A stretch of 64,000 bases of DNA from Dehalococcoidia bacterium (GCA_021462855.1 JAJTXQ010000046.1:1-64000), one strand, 5' to 3'; counted from the stretch's first letter, positions 42,899-54,468 are shown. Numbers and translations: made by a program. The notes: generated from the letters alone by a model not told the origin.

Positions 42899-43531
42899 AT
42901 GACACACGCCGACACCCATCGCCGGATCGCCGGCCTGTACGCCATCATCGACCCGGCGGCGTGCCGCATGCCCGCCGTCGAGGTCGCGCGCATGGCGATC
43001 GATGGCGGCGCGCGCGTTTTGCAGTGGCGCGACAAGACGCGCGACAAGGGCGCACAGCTCGCCGACGCGCGAGCGATCGCCGCGCTCTGCCGCGACGCCG
43101 GCGTGCTGCTCATCGTCAACGACCACGCGGACCTCGCGCTCGCGTGCGATGCGGACGGCGTGCATCTCGGGCAGAAGGCCCTCCCGATCGGCGCCGTGCG
43201 GCCGATCGCCGGCGCGCGGATCATCGGCGTCTCGACGAACAACGCCGCGGAGGCGCGCGCGGCCGAGGCCGCGGGCGCGGACTACGTCGCCGTCGGCGCG
43301 ATCTTCCCGACGATCTCGAAGGAGGTTACGCGCGTGGCCGACCTCGACCGCATCCGCGCGGTGAAGCGGGCAGTGCGCGTGCCGGTCGTTGCGATCGGCG
43401 GCATCAACGCGTCGAACATCGCATCGGTCGTCGAAGCGGGCGCGGACGCCGCGGCCGTCATCAGCGCCATCTGCGCCGCCGATGACCCGCGGGCCGCCGC
43501 GCGCGTGCTCGCGTCGGCGTTCGGCGCCTAG
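42899..43531 (+). CDS. thiE: Thiamine-phosphate synthase
   Basis: A 210-aa TIM-barrel enzyme coupling HMP-pyrophosphate with thiazole phosphate. Motifs: QWRDK (residues 42-46, usually QLRxK), VNDHADLALACDADGVHLGQ (75-94), GVSTNN, YVAVGAIFPT with SKE, and VVAIGGINASN near 163. Everything needed for substrate and Mg2+ binding is present. It is isolated from other thi genes here, and no TPP riboswitch is visible in the 46-bp gap to the divergent EamA gene. Its stop overlaps the convergent propeller gene by 4 bp. Confidence 0.93.
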   Translation: MTHADTHRRIAGLYAIIDPAACRMPAVEVARMAIDGGARVLQWRDKTRDKGAQLADARAIAALCRDAGVLLIVNDHADLALACDADGVHLGQKALPIGAVRPIAGARIIGVSTNNAAEARAAEAAGADYVAVGAIFPTISKEVTRVADLDRIRAVKRAVRVPVVAIGGINASNIASVVEAGADAAAVISAICAADDPRAAARVLASAFGA

Positions 43532-44460
43532 ACGGTGTAGACCTTCTCCTCCGGGCCCTTGAGCAGCAGCGCCGACGCACCGTCCGGCCGCCAGAACGGG
43601 CCGACGAGGTTGTCGCCGGTCGCGCGTGGCAGCGCCGCCATCGCGAGGCCGTCGTAGCGAAACAGCGCGCCGCCCTCGCCGCACACCAGCGCGTCGCCGC
43701 CGCCCGGCCGCCACGCGGCGCCGAGCAGCGCACCCGGTGACTCGACGGCCGCGCTCGTGAATCCGGCTCCGTCGTACTCGATGATCTTGTTCACGACGCG
43801 CCCGCCGTCGCCGTACGCCAGCACGAGCGCCAGCGCCCGCGGCGGCGACGCGCCCGCGTTCCACGAGACCGCGACGGCGTCGTCCTCGTCGTCGGTGGCG
43901 AGCAGCGCCTGCATGTAGCGTCCGTCGCAGCGGTACAGCGCGTGCGGGCGCGGATAGCCGGCGAAGCGGCTGGCGTAGGCGCCGATCAGCGCGTACGCGC
44001 CGTCGGGGCGCCATGCGATCGACCGCAGCGTGTGCGCGCGGTCGCCGGGCAGCGCGTAGAGCGCGCCCGGCGCCGCCTCGAACCGCAACACGACGCCCGC
44101 GTTGCCGATGATGAGCGCGGACGCGCCGTCCGGCGCCCAGGCGACGCGCCGCAGGTTCTCGGATGTGGCGGCGGGAAGCTCGCGGAAGCGCGCGCCGTCG
44201 TAGTGCATCACCGCGCCGCGGTTGCCGACGAGCAGCGCGCGCGCGCCATCGGGCGACCAGGCGACGCCGCGCAGGTTGTGCTGGCTCCCCGTGTCGACGC
44301 GCGCGAACGACGCACCGTCGAAGCGCCACGCCTCGCCACGGTTGCCGACGACGAGCGCGAACGCGCCATCCGGCCGCCACGCCGCCCAGCGCAGCGGCCG
44401 CGTAGCCGGCGCCTGCAGCGGCGCCAGCGCGTCATCGCGAAAGACGTATGCGGCGGTCAT
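43528..44460 (-). CDS. Beta-propeller protein of WD40-like repeats
   Basis: A 310-aa protein made of about seven repeats of 42-48 residues, each of the form W.PDGA.AL.VGN.G with a strand such as V.RYDG or WRFDG following. Clear copies begin near residues 25, 67, 110, 150, 195, 245 and 290. It has no signal peptide and no catalytic motif, so a seven-bladed cytoplasmic scaffold or sensor is likely. A relation to Ycf48-like or TolB-like propellers is possible but not established. The repeats are also visible at the DNA level, so unequal recombination could change blade number. Confidence 0.7.
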   Translation of the reverse strand: MTAAYVFRDDALAPLQAPATRPLRWAAWRPDGAFALVVGNRGEAWRFDGASFARVDTGSQHNLRGVAWSPDGARALLVGNRGAVMHYDGARFRELPAATSENLRRVAWAPDGASALIIGNAGVVLRFEAAPGALYALPGDRAHTLRSIAWRPDGAYALIGAYASRFAGYPRPHALYRCDGRYMQALLATDDEDDAVAVSWNAGASPPRALALVLAYGDGGRVVNKIIEYDGAGFTSAAVESPGALLGAAWRPGGGDALVCGEGGALFRYDGLAMAALPRATGDNLVGPFWRPDGASALLLKGPEEKVYTV

Positions 44461-44480
44461 GCCGCAGTCTACGCCATGCG

Positions 44481-45503
44481 CTACGCGTAGAACGTCTGCG
44501 CGATGCGCGCGGCGTAGCCCAGCAGCGCGCCCGGCTCAAGCCCATACGATGGCGGCACGAGCGTCGCCGAGTCGGCGTGCTCCCAGATCGCCGACACGCG
44601 CGCGCGCACCTCGTCGGGCGTGCCGCAGACAACGAACGTCTGCGCCATGTCATCGGTCACCAGGTCGCGCACCGACTTGTAGTCGCCGCTGCGCACGCCT
44701 GCCTGGAGCGCCTGCGCCTCCTTGCGGAAGCCGTGCGCCGCAAAGTACTCCTCGTACTGCCCGACGCCGGCGTAAAAGGCGACCGTCGCGCGCGCGTCCT
44801 CGATCGCCTGCCGCTTGTCGGGGTTCGGCGCGACGAACAGCCACATGTTGAACTCGATGTCCTCGCGCTTCCGGCCGCCCTTGTCCAGCCCGCGCTTGAT
44901 GTCGTCCATCACCTTCGTCGTCGCCCAGTCGATCGACCAGATCGGGTGGCCGAGGACGCCGTCGGCGATCTCGCCCGCCAGGCGCAGCACCGGCGTGCGC
45001 AGGCCGGCGATCCACACCGGGATCTCCGTGCGCAGCGGCGCGCCGAGCGGGTTGAACTCGCTGAAGTCGAGATGGTGGTACTCGCCGTCGTAGCGCTTCA
45101 GCTCGCCCGTGTGCGCCTTCGCGATGATCAGCCGCACGATCTCCACGACCTCGCGCATGTGCGCGAGCGGCTTGCCGTACTCCATGCCGAAAAAGCCCTC
45201 GCTCCACGACCGCACACTCGTGCCCAGTCCGAGCGTGAAGCGCCCGTTGCTGATCCGGTCGAGGTCCATCGCCGCCGCCGCCGTCTCGAACGGGCTGCGC
45301 ACGAACGCCAGCGCGATCCCCGTCGCCAGGCGCATCCGCTCGGTGACGCCGGCCGCCGTGGCCAGCGGGATGAACGGCGGGCCGTACACCTGCGGCGCGA
45401 ACACGCCCTCCAGCCCCATCGATTCGAGTTGCTTCGCCTGCGCGGTCAGCAGCTGCGCCGGCAGCGGCGAGACCACGCCCCAGTACTTCGGCTTGTTAGG
45501 CAT
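44481..45503 (-). CDS. LLM-class F420-dependent oxidoreductase
   Basis: A 340-aa luciferase-like protein, more distant from the other two. The barrel core FTLGLGTSVRSWSEGFFGMEYGKPL (about residues 87-111) and the C-terminal VVCGTPDEVRARV segment are typical of the F420-type LLM subfamily annotated TIGR03617-like in actinobacteria (family assignment from memory). I start at 45503, with AAAGGA 8 bases upstream, rather than at the longer frame. It is 20 bp from the propeller gene on the same strand and may share its transcript. Substrate unknown. Confidence 0.85.
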   Translation of the reverse strand: MPNKPKYWGVVSPLPAQLLTAQAKQLESMGLEGVFAPQVYGPPFIPLATAAGVTERMRLATGIALAFVRSPFETAAAAMDLDRISNGRFTLGLGTSVRSWSEGFFGMEYGKPLAHMREVVEIVRLIIAKAHTGELKRYDGEYHHLDFSEFNPLGAPLRTEIPVWIAGLRTPVLRLAGEIADGVLGHPIWSIDWATTKVMDDIKRGLDKGGRKREDIEFNMWLFVAPNPDKRQAIEDARATVAFYAGVGQYEEYFAAHGFRKEAQALQAGVRSGDYKSVRDLVTDDMAQTFVVCGTPDEVRARVSAIWEHADSATLVPPSYGLEPGALLGYAARIAQTFYA

Positions 45504-45646
45504 GCGTCCATCCTTTCGTCCACGCGAGCGTAGGCCGCGCCGCCGGTACGCGCGAGTGCCGTTGGTTGTGACACCGTCGCTTCGACCTGTGCGCCGCCGC
45601 GCATACGCTCGCAGCGACGTTCGGCAGGCGACCAGTGGAGGTGGAC

Positions 45647-46102
45647 ATGGTGGAAGAGATGGACAGCGGCGCGCCGGAACGCACGCCGCCGGAAGACGCG
45701 GCGCCGTCACGCGTCGGCGAGCTGGAGGCGGAGGTGGCGCGGCTCACGGCGGCGCTCGGCGCAGCCGAACGCGACGCCTCGACCGCGCTCGCCGACGCCG
45801 GCGACCTGCGCGGGCTGCTCGACGCATCGGCGCGGCAGGCCGCGGACGCGGCATCGCGCTACCGCGAGGCGCTGCTGCGCGCGGAGCCGTCGCTGCCGGC
45901 GGATATGCTCGAAGGCGAAACGATCGACGAACTCGACGCCGCACTCGAACTCGCGCGCAGCATCGCCGGGCGCATCGACGCGGAGGCGCGCCGGATCGCG
46001 GCGGGCGCGACGCCGGCGGGCGCGCCGGAGCGCGGCGCGCCCAACCTCGCCGGACTCTCGCCCGAGCAGAAGATCCGCATCGGGCTCGAGCGCCTCGGCT
46101 GA
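45647..46102 (+). CDS. Coiled-coil protein upstream of capsid protein (scaffold- or cargo-like)
   Basis: A 151-aa acidic, Ala-rich protein. The start at 45647 is set by GGAGGTGGAC directly upstream. Residues 20-55 form heptads (VGELEAEVARLTAALG), a further helix spans 85-115, and a Gly/Pro-rich linker leads to a conserved-looking C-terminal helix, GLSPEQKIRIGLERLG. This is the shape of a phage scaffolding protein or of an encapsulin-type cargo with a C-terminal targeting peptide. It lies 74 bp before the capsid-like gene on the same strand, and both are flanked by minus-strand genes. Function is inferred from context only. Confidence 0.6.
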   Translation: MVEEMDSGAPERTPPEDAAPSRVGELEAEVARLTAALGAAERDASTALADAGDLRGLLDASARQAADAASRYREALLRAEPSLPADMLEGETIDELDAALELARSIAGRIDAEARRIAAGATPAGAPERGAPNLAGLSPEQKIRIGLERLG

Positions 46103-46176
46103 CCGCACGCCGCACCGACATCCGCACGCACGCGCACGACGCGCGCCGAACGCGCGCTGAAAGGAAGTGACCGCAC

Positions 46177-47064
46177 ATGGCGCTGACCCTGGCGGAGGCC
46201 GCCAAGCTCTCCAACGACATCGTCCTGCAGGGCGTGATCGAGACGATCATCCAGGACTCACCGATCTTGCAGACGCTGCCGTTTATCGAGATCACGGGCA
46301 ACGGGCTGACGTACAACCGCGAGAACGCGAACCCCGCCGTCACGTTCTTCGACGTCGGCGACACGTGGACGGAGAGCACGCCGACGTTCACGCAGATCAC
46401 GGCGAACCTCAAGATCATCGGCGGCGACGCCGACGTCGACAACTACCTGCTGACGACGCGCAGCAACATCCAGGACCTGCGCGCCGCCGTCATCCGCCTG
46501 AAGGCGAAGGCGGTGCAGCAGAAGTTCGAGGACACGTTCGTCAACGGCGACACCGGCGTCGACGCCAAGTCGTTCGACGGCGTCGACAAGCTCAGCACGG
46601 GCGGCCAGGCGATCTCGATGGGCGTGAACGGCGCGACCCTCACCCTCGCGAAGCTCGACGAATTGATCGACCTGGTGAAGGGCGGCAAACCCGACCTCAT
46701 CCTCATGTCGAAGCGCAGCCGCCGCACGCTCAACAACCTCGCGCGGTCGTCCGGCGGCTTCCTCGAAACTGACCGCAACGAGTTCGGCGAGATGGTCCAG
46801 TACTACGACGGCGTCCCCGTCGGCGTGTCCGACTACATCTCCGACGCGAAGACGGTCGGGTCGAGCAGCGACTGTTCGACGATCTACGTGATGCAGACGG
46901 GCGAGGGCGCGGTCTCCGGCCTGACGGCGCCCGGCGGGCTGACCGTCGAGACGATCGGCAGCCTGGAGACGAAGGATGCGACGCGGACGCGCGTCAAGTG
47001 GTACGTGAGCATGGCGCTGTTCAACACCCTCAAGCTCGCGAAGCTTACCGGCGTGCGCCCGTAA
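46177..47064 (+). CDS. Phage-like major capsid protein (HK97-fold type)
   Basis: A 295-aa protein resembling phage major capsid proteins: an N-terminal helix (LTLAEAAKLSNDIVLQGVIE), an extended-loop-like stretch rich in Asn/Thr (GNGLTYNRENANP, residues 42-54), a spine helix (IQDLRAAVIRLKAKAVQQKF, about 100-120), and a C-terminal P-domain-like sheet. GAAAGGAAG precedes ATG by 8 bases. No terminase, portal, protease, tail or integrase gene is found on either side. It is either a fragment of a lost prophage or a domesticated shell protein working with the coiled-coil protein upstream. The frame is intact and codon use matches the host. Confidence 0.72.
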   Translation: MALTLAEAAKLSNDIVLQGVIETIIQDSPILQTLPFIEITGNGLTYNRENANPAVTFFDVGDTWTESTPTFTQITANLKIIGGDADVDNYLLTTRSNIQDLRAAVIRLKAKAVQQKFEDTFVNGDTGVDAKSFDGVDKLSTGGQAISMGVNGATLTLAKLDELIDLVKGGKPDLILMSKRSRRTLNNLARSSGGFLETDRNEFGEMVQYYDGVPVGVSDYISDAKTVGSSSDCSTIYVMQTGEGAVSGLTAPGGLTVETIGSLETKDATRTRVKWYVSMALFNTLKLAKLTGVRP

Positions 47065-47082
47065 CGCGCGCCCGCCCTCACG

Positions 47083-47123
47083 GCAGCGATGGCGTCCGCG
47101 CTCCCGGCGGGCGCCATCGTTGC
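47083..47123. terminator. Long hairpin between capsid and FtsH-domain genes
   Basis: Bases 47083-47099 pair with 47107-47123 over 17 positions (two G-T pairs) around a seven-base loop. It lies between the convergent stops of the capsid-like gene (47064) and the FtsH-domain gene (47125) and probably ends both transcripts. There is no T-run. Confidence 0.65.
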
Positions 47124-47124
47124 G

Positions 47125-47553
47125 TCAGCGCGGGTCGCCGCCGCGGCCGGCGAACCGCAGGTAGGCGCCGAGCGCGAGCACGGCGAGTCCCAGCAACGCG
47201 CCGATGACAAGGAGCACGCGGTTCCAGTCTCGGCCTCCGCCCGCATACGTCAGCTCGACCGTGCCAGGCGACCCGTCGCCGAAGGTCACGCCTTCGGCCT
47301 GCAGCGCGGCAGCGATGTCGGCGCCTTCGGGGACGCGCGTCTCGTAGGTGCGCTCGTCGTCGCGCAGCGTGACCCGCAGCGTCTCGCCGTCCACCTCGAC
47401 GCGTTGCAGCCGGTCATCGGCCGCCGCCTGGACGACGTCCTCGAACGCGATATCGGTGCGCTCGTCGCCCGCGCGAAAGGACAGCAGCGCCGCGCCGGCA
47501 AGCGCGATGAGCGCGACGGCCGCGATTGCGGCGATGGCGATCCAGCGTCCCAT
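47125..47553 (-). CDS. Stand-alone FtsH extracytoplasmic-domain membrane protein
   Basis: A 142-aa protein: helix (residues 4-24), an outside domain of about 70 residues, a second helix (about 112-134) and a short RFAGRGG end. The domain (IAFEDVVQAAADDRLQRVEV, then LRDDERTYETRVPEGAD and LQAEGVTF) looks like the FtsH_ext module that lies between the two helices of FtsH proteases. The AAA and peptidase domains are absent, and no frame downstream supplies them. It begins 8 bp after the acnA stop, so the two are co-transcribed. It could bind or modulate full-length FtsH (inference). Confidence 0.72.
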   Translation of the reverse strand: MGRWIAIAAIAAVALIALAGAALLSFRAGDERTDIAFEDVVQAAADDRLQRVEVDGETLRVTLRDDERTYETRVPEGADIAAALQAEGVTFGDGSPGTVELTYAGGGRDWNRVLLVIGALLGLAVLALGAYLRFAGRGGDPR

Positions 47554-47561
47554 CGAGCGCG

Positions 47562-50345
<2,784 letters not shown>

Positions 50346-50446
50346 GAGACAGCTCCTTCGCAGGTGCAGAGGCGGCGGGGCGCAGGCGCGCGGCGCCTAT
50401 CGATACGTAATTGTACCGGGCAACCGTCTTACGCTCGTGACGTGCG

Positions 50447-51769
50447 TTACTCGTGCCGCAGCGCTTCGATCGGGTCCAGCCGCGACGCGCGCCACGCCGG
50501 GTAGACGCCGGCGACCAGCCCCGTCACCGCCGACACGCCGAGTCCGACGAGGATCCAGAACGGTGTCAGCAGGTACTTGCTCGAGTCGCTCACGCTCAGG
50601 GAGAAGCTCGCGACGAGCAGGTTGATGTCCCAGTCAAGCCCGCGTTCGAGCACACGCGTGATACCCCACCCGATGGCGACGCCCAGCAAGCCCCCGAGCA
50701 GCGTTACCAGGATCGCCTCGACCAGGAACTGCAGCAGGATGTCGACACGCTTCGCGCCGATCGCTTTACGGATGCCGATCTCGCGCGTGCGCTCGGTCAC
50801 CGACACGAGCATGATGTTCATGATCCCCAGCCCGCCGACGAACAGCGAGATGAGCGCGATCGACACGACGAGCACCTGCAACGACTGCTCGACATCGGTC
50901 GCGGTCGAGAGCAGCTCGCTCTGGGTCTGGATCGTGAAGTCGTCCTCGTTGACGTTGTGCCGCTCGCGGAGCAGGCCGCCGATCTCTTCCTTCGCGCGGT
51001 TCGCCTCACCACGGTCGGCGAGCTTGATGTTGATCTGGCTGACGTTGGTGAACCCGCGCGGGTTACGGATGAACGGCACGCGCGCCTGGAACGACGGCAA
51101 CGGGACGAAGACCAGGTCATCCTGGTCGCCGGTCGTCGAGGCGCCCTTCTTCTCCATGACGCCAACGACCGTGAAGTTGAAGCCGATGGCGAACCGGCCC
51201 GGGCCCACGGCGATGCGCACGCTCTCGCCGACCGCGTCCTTCCCGGCGAACAGCTTCTCGGCGACGTTCGCGCCGAGGACGACGGTCAGCGCCTTCTTCG
51301 TCACGTCGTCGTCGCTGATGAACCTGCCGCTCGCCACGTAGAAGTCGCGCACCGACTGGTACGACGGCTCCGTGCCAACGAGCGTCGTGCTGACGTTCTG
51401 CCCGCGGTAGATCGCCTGCGCCGGGAACGGCGATCCCGGGCCACCGGCGGTCCCCTGCGAGGCGATGCCTTCGATGTATTCGAAGTTCTGCGCGGCGATC
51501 GCGTTCGAGTCCTCGAGGAACAGGCTGGGGCCCGACCCTGGAAGCCCCTGCACGCCGCCCGTCGTCACCGCGCCCGGGCGGATGAACATCAGGTTGCTGC
51601 CGAGCCCGCGGATGCGGTCGCCGACGCCCTGCTGCGCGCCCTCGCTCGCCGCCGTCAGCACGATCACGGCGCTGATGCCGATGATGATGCCGAGCATCGT
51701 CAGGAACGTGCGGAGCAGGTTGCTGCGCAACGCCGCGACCGACGTCGCGAAGATGTCGATCAGCGTCAT
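50447..51769 (-). CDS. ABC exporter permease, MacB/FtsX-like
   Basis: A 440-aa permease with the MacB layout: one N-terminal helix (LLRTFLTMLGIIIGISAVIVL, residues 15-40), a large outside MacB_PCD domain (about 45-280), and three C-terminal helices (about 305, 355 and 400) with the TREIGIRKAIGAKR coupling motif. It overlaps the ATPase gene by 4 bp (ATGA). With the adaptor upstream it forms a MacAB-type mechanotransmission exporter for antibiotics, peptides or lipids. It is the last gene of the operon. Confidence 0.9.
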   Translation of the reverse strand: MTLIDIFATSVAALRSNLLRTFLTMLGIIIGISAVIVLTAASEGAQQGVGDRIRGLGSNLMFIRPGAVTTGGVQGLPGSGPSLFLEDSNAIAAQNFEYIEGIASQGTAGGPGSPFPAQAIYRGQNVSTTLVGTEPSYQSVRDFYVASGRFISDDDVTKKALTVVLGANVAEKLFAGKDAVGESVRIAVGPGRFAIGFNFTVVGVMEKKGASTTGDQDDLVFVPLPSFQARVPFIRNPRGFTNVSQINIKLADRGEANRAKEEIGGLLRERHNVNEDDFTIQTQSELLSTATDVEQSLQVLVVSIALISLFVGGLGIMNIMLVSVTERTREIGIRKAIGAKRVDILLQFLVEAILVTLLGGLLGVAIGWGITRVLERGLDWDINLLVASFSLSVSDSSKYLLTPFWILVGLGVSAVTGLVAGVYPAWRASRLDPIEALRHE

Positions 51770-52512
51770 GCGCGCGCCTCCGGCGCCGCTGCGGGCGCAT
51801 GCGGCGGCTCGTGGTGCGGCACAAGCGTCTGCGTCACCGGGATGTTCGGCTTGTCGCTGACGATCAGGCCATCGCGCACCGAGACGATGCGCCGCGTGTA
51901 CGCCGCCACCTCGGGCTCGTGCGTCACGAACGCGATCGTGATCCCGCGCTGCTCGTTGAGCAGCCGGAAGATCTCCATCACGTCGTGGCTCGTGCGCGAG
52001 TCGAGGGCGCCGGTCGGCTCATCGGCGAGGATGATCGTCGGGTTTCCGACGAGCGCGCGGGCGATCGCGACGCGCTGCTGCTGGCCGCCCGACAGCTGCG
52101 TCGGCTTGTGGTCCGCGCGGTTCTCCAGCCCCACCATCTTCAGCGCGGCCATCGCTACGCGGTTGCGGTTCGCCGCGCCGCGGTAGACGAGCGGCAGCGC
52201 CACCTGCGCGAGCGCGTTCATGCGCGGCAGCAGGTTGAACGACTGGAAGACGAACCCGAGCCGCTGGTTGCGGATCTTCGCAAGCTGCGCGTCGCTGAGC
52301 CGGCTGACGTTGATGCCATCGAGCTCGTAGACGCCCTCGCTCGGCCGGTCCAGGCAGCCGATGATATTCATCAGCGTCGACTTGCCGGAGCCCGACGGCC
52401 CCATGATCGCCAGGAATTCGCCATCGTCGATCTCGAGGTCGATGCCGGCGAGCGCGTGCACATACTGCGTGCCGACGTGGTAGGTCTTCTTGATGCGTCG
52501 CAGCCGGATCAT
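51766..52512 (-). CDS. ABC exporter ATPase, MacB/LolD-like
   Basis: A 248-aa ATPase with Walker A GPSGSGKST (residues 39-47), Q-loop FVFQSFNLL, signature LSGGQQQRVAIARAL and Walker B IILADEPTGALDS, followed by the H-loop VTHEP. This pattern belongs to the LolD/MacB type 7 ABC exporters. A Pro/Ala-rich C-terminal tail of about 25 residues is unusual. It begins 5 bp after the adaptor stop. Confidence 0.93.
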   Translation of the reverse strand: MIRLRRIKKTYHVGTQYVHALAGIDLEIDDGEFLAIMGPSGSGKSTLMNIIGCLDRPSEGVYELDGINVSRLSDAQLAKIRNQRLGFVFQSFNLLPRMNALAQVALPLVYRGAANRNRVAMAALKMVGLENRADHKPTQLSGGQQQRVAIARALVGNPTIILADEPTGALDSRTSHDVMEIFRLLNEQRGITIAFVTHEPEVAAYTRRIVSVRDGLIVSDKPNIPVTQTLVPHHEPPHAPAAAPEARA

Positions 52513-52517
52513 CGACG

Positions 52518-54452
52518 CTACCTGATGTTGTTCGGCAGCGGCGTGCGGAGCGCGTTGTTGGCGCCGCCGCTGGCGTCGAGCGACGTCAGCAACGGCACGA
52601 CGACGGATTCACCGTCGGCCAGGCCGGTCAAGACCTCGACGTTGTCGTTGTCCGACACGCCCGTCGTGACCACCTGCTCCACCACGGCGCCGTCGCGGCG
52701 CACATCCACCACCTGTTCGGTGCCCCGGCGGCGGATCGCACGCGGCGGCACGACGAGCACGTCGGGCTTCGAAGCGGTCGTGATCTGTCCGCGCGCGTTC
52801 ATTCCCGGCGCCGGGCGCGGGCTGTCGGGTAACACGACGAGCGATCCCTTCACCTCATACGTCACGACGCCCTGCGTCGTCGTCGGACTCAGGCCGATCT
52901 GCGTGACCTTGAACGGGTACGGCTTGCCCGGGATGCCGTCGAAGATCACGACGCCGCCCTGGTCGATCTTCAGGTTCGGGTAATCCGTCTCGCCGACCTG
53001 CATCTCGAGCAGCAGCGCATCCGGCGTCAGGAGGACCATCGCCGGCTCCGTCGCCGCGGCGCTCGCGAACTCGCCCGGCGTGATGTTCACCGCCGCAACC
53101 GTGCCATCGAACGGCGAGATGATCTGCGCGTCCTCGAGGCGGAGCTGCGCGCCCTCGACGGCGATGGCGGCGGTGCGCACTGCCTGTCGCGCCTGCTCGA
53201 TCGCGTTCGCTTCGGGTCCGCGCCGCGCCTCGTCGAGACGCTCCTGCGCGGCCGCCAGCGCGGCGCGCGCGGCGTCGCCCGCGGCGAGCGCCGTCGAGAC
53301 CTGCAGGTCCGTTGGGCCGTCCTGCACGTCGGCGAGCTTCGCCTCCGCGGCCGCGAGCCCCGCCTCGGCCGATGAGACGGCCGCCTCAGCGGCATCGACA
53401 TCGTCTTGCGATGGCCCGTCGTTCACGGCGTCGAGCCTCGCCTCGGCGGAATTGAGCCCGTCCTGGGCCGCCGCCACCGCCGCATCGGCCGAGGACTTGC
53501 CGTTCGCCGCGACCTTGTACGTGGTGTTCGCCGAGATCACCGCGCTCGCCAGCGCGGCGTTCGGGCCGCCGAGCGCGGCGTCCATCAGCGAGGCGTCGCC
53601 GTTCGAGATCGGCGTCGCCGGGACAATGCAGAACGCCGGCGTGTTGTCCGCCACGCAGTAGCTCGCCTCGGCGTCGGTCAGGCTGCTCGCCGATGACGCG
53701 AGCGTGTCGGCCGCGTTCGCCGCGCTGTTCTGCGCCGCGGTCAACGCCGACTGCGCAGACGCAACGCCCGCCTCCGCCGCCGCCACATCGGCTGCGCTCG
53801 GCGAGTTGTCGAGCTTGTCGAGTGTCGCCCTGGCGCTCGCGACTTGCGCCTGTGCGCCGATCACGCCCTGCTGCGCCCCCGCCAACTCCGCCGCCGACGG
53901 GCCGTCGATCATGTCCGTGTAGTCGTTTTCCGCTTTCGTGAGTGTCGCCTGCGCGGCGGCAACCGCCTGCTCGGCCGCGGCGAACTCGGCCGCCGACGTC
54001 CCGTCGAGCAGATCGTCGAGCTTGAGCTGCGCGCTCCGCTGGCCGGCGCGCGCCGAGGCCAGCGCGTTCGCCAGGCTGTCCGACTCGAGGGACGCCAGCA
54101 CCTGTCCCTGCTTCACCGTGTCGCCGACCTTCACGTCCACGCGCGAGACGCGGCCCGCGGACTGGAACGTCAGGTTGCTGTTCAGCTGCGTATCCGCCGT
54201 GCCGGAGATGATCAGCGTGGAGTTGATCGTCGCGCGCTTGACGGGGATGTCCTCCGTCGGTCGGGTGACCACCTCTTCGTCGCGCAGAAAGAAGTAGTAG
54301 ACGCCGGCCAGGGCGAATGCCGCGACGGCCAGGAAGATGCCGAAGCTGATGGCCCGGCCACGCCAGCCGGCCTCCTGGATTGCCAGTTCCTCATCGAGGT
54401 CAAGAGCTGTCGCCACCGCGGCCTCCGCACTGCCAATCGCCGAATAACGCAT
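52518..54452 (-). CDS. MacA/HlyD-like adaptor with very long repetitive coiled coil
   Basis: A 644-aa membrane-fusion protein. One helix (residues 37-55) is followed by a lipoyl half-motif (AGRVSRVDVKVGDTVKQGQVLASL), then about 280 residues of Ala-rich coiled coil, the second lipoyl half (ISPFDGTVAAVNITPGEF), and beta-barrel/MP domains. The coil contains several units of roughly 35-55 residues ending in DGPS or NSPS followed by a new AAAEAAV helix, which look like internal duplications. The usual length is 380-450 aa, so the hairpin is extended. A TetR-type palindrome touches its start codon. Confidence 0.9.
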   Translation of the reverse strand: MRYSAIGSAEAAVATALDLDEELAIQEAGWRGRAISFGIFLAVAAFALAGVYYFFLRDEEVVTRPTEDIPVKRATINSTLIISGTADTQLNSNLTFQSAGRVSRVDVKVGDTVKQGQVLASLESDSLANALASARAGQRSAQLKLDDLLDGTSAAEFAAAEQAVAAAQATLTKAENDYTDMIDGPSAAELAGAQQGVIGAQAQVASARATLDKLDNSPSAADVAAAEAGVASAQSALTAAQNSAANAADTLASSASSLTDAEASYCVADNTPAFCIVPATPISNGDASLMDAALGGPNAALASAVISANTTYKVAANGKSSADAAVAAAQDGLNSAEARLDAVNDGPSQDDVDAAEAAVSSAEAGLAAAEAKLADVQDGPTDLQVSTALAAGDAARAALAAAQERLDEARRGPEANAIEQARQAVRTAAIAVEGAQLRLEDAQIISPFDGTVAAVNITPGEFASAAATEPAMVLLTPDALLLEMQVGETDYPNLKIDQGGVVIFDGIPGKPYPFKVTQIGLSPTTTQGVVTYEVKGSLVVLPDSPRPAPGMNARGQITTASKPDVLVVPPRAIRRRGTEQVVDVRRDGAVVEQVVTTGVSDNDNVEVLTGLADGESVVVPLLTSLDASGGANNALRTPLPNNIR

Positions 54453-54453
54453 G

Positions 54454-54468
54454 CTGAACGCCGTTCAG
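54454..54468. promoter_or_regulatory. TetR-type operator palindrome at the exporter start
   Basis: CTGAACG-C-CGTTCAG is a perfect 7-1-7 inverted repeat lying 1 bp before the adaptor ATG (54452). Its TGAACG/CGTTCA core is common for TetR/AcrR repressors of efflux pumps. No TetR gene lies in the window. Confidence 0.6.

Noticed and set aside
45600-47124. Remnant prophage
   Set aside because: No integrase, attachment repeats, terminase, portal or tail genes on either side, and both frames are intact. Kept instead as an isolated capsid-like pair.
53080-54050. Repeated GC-rich units that resemble a direct-repeat array
   Set aside because: They encode the Ala-rich coiled coil of the adaptor. Spacing and sequence vary, so it is not a CRISPR array.
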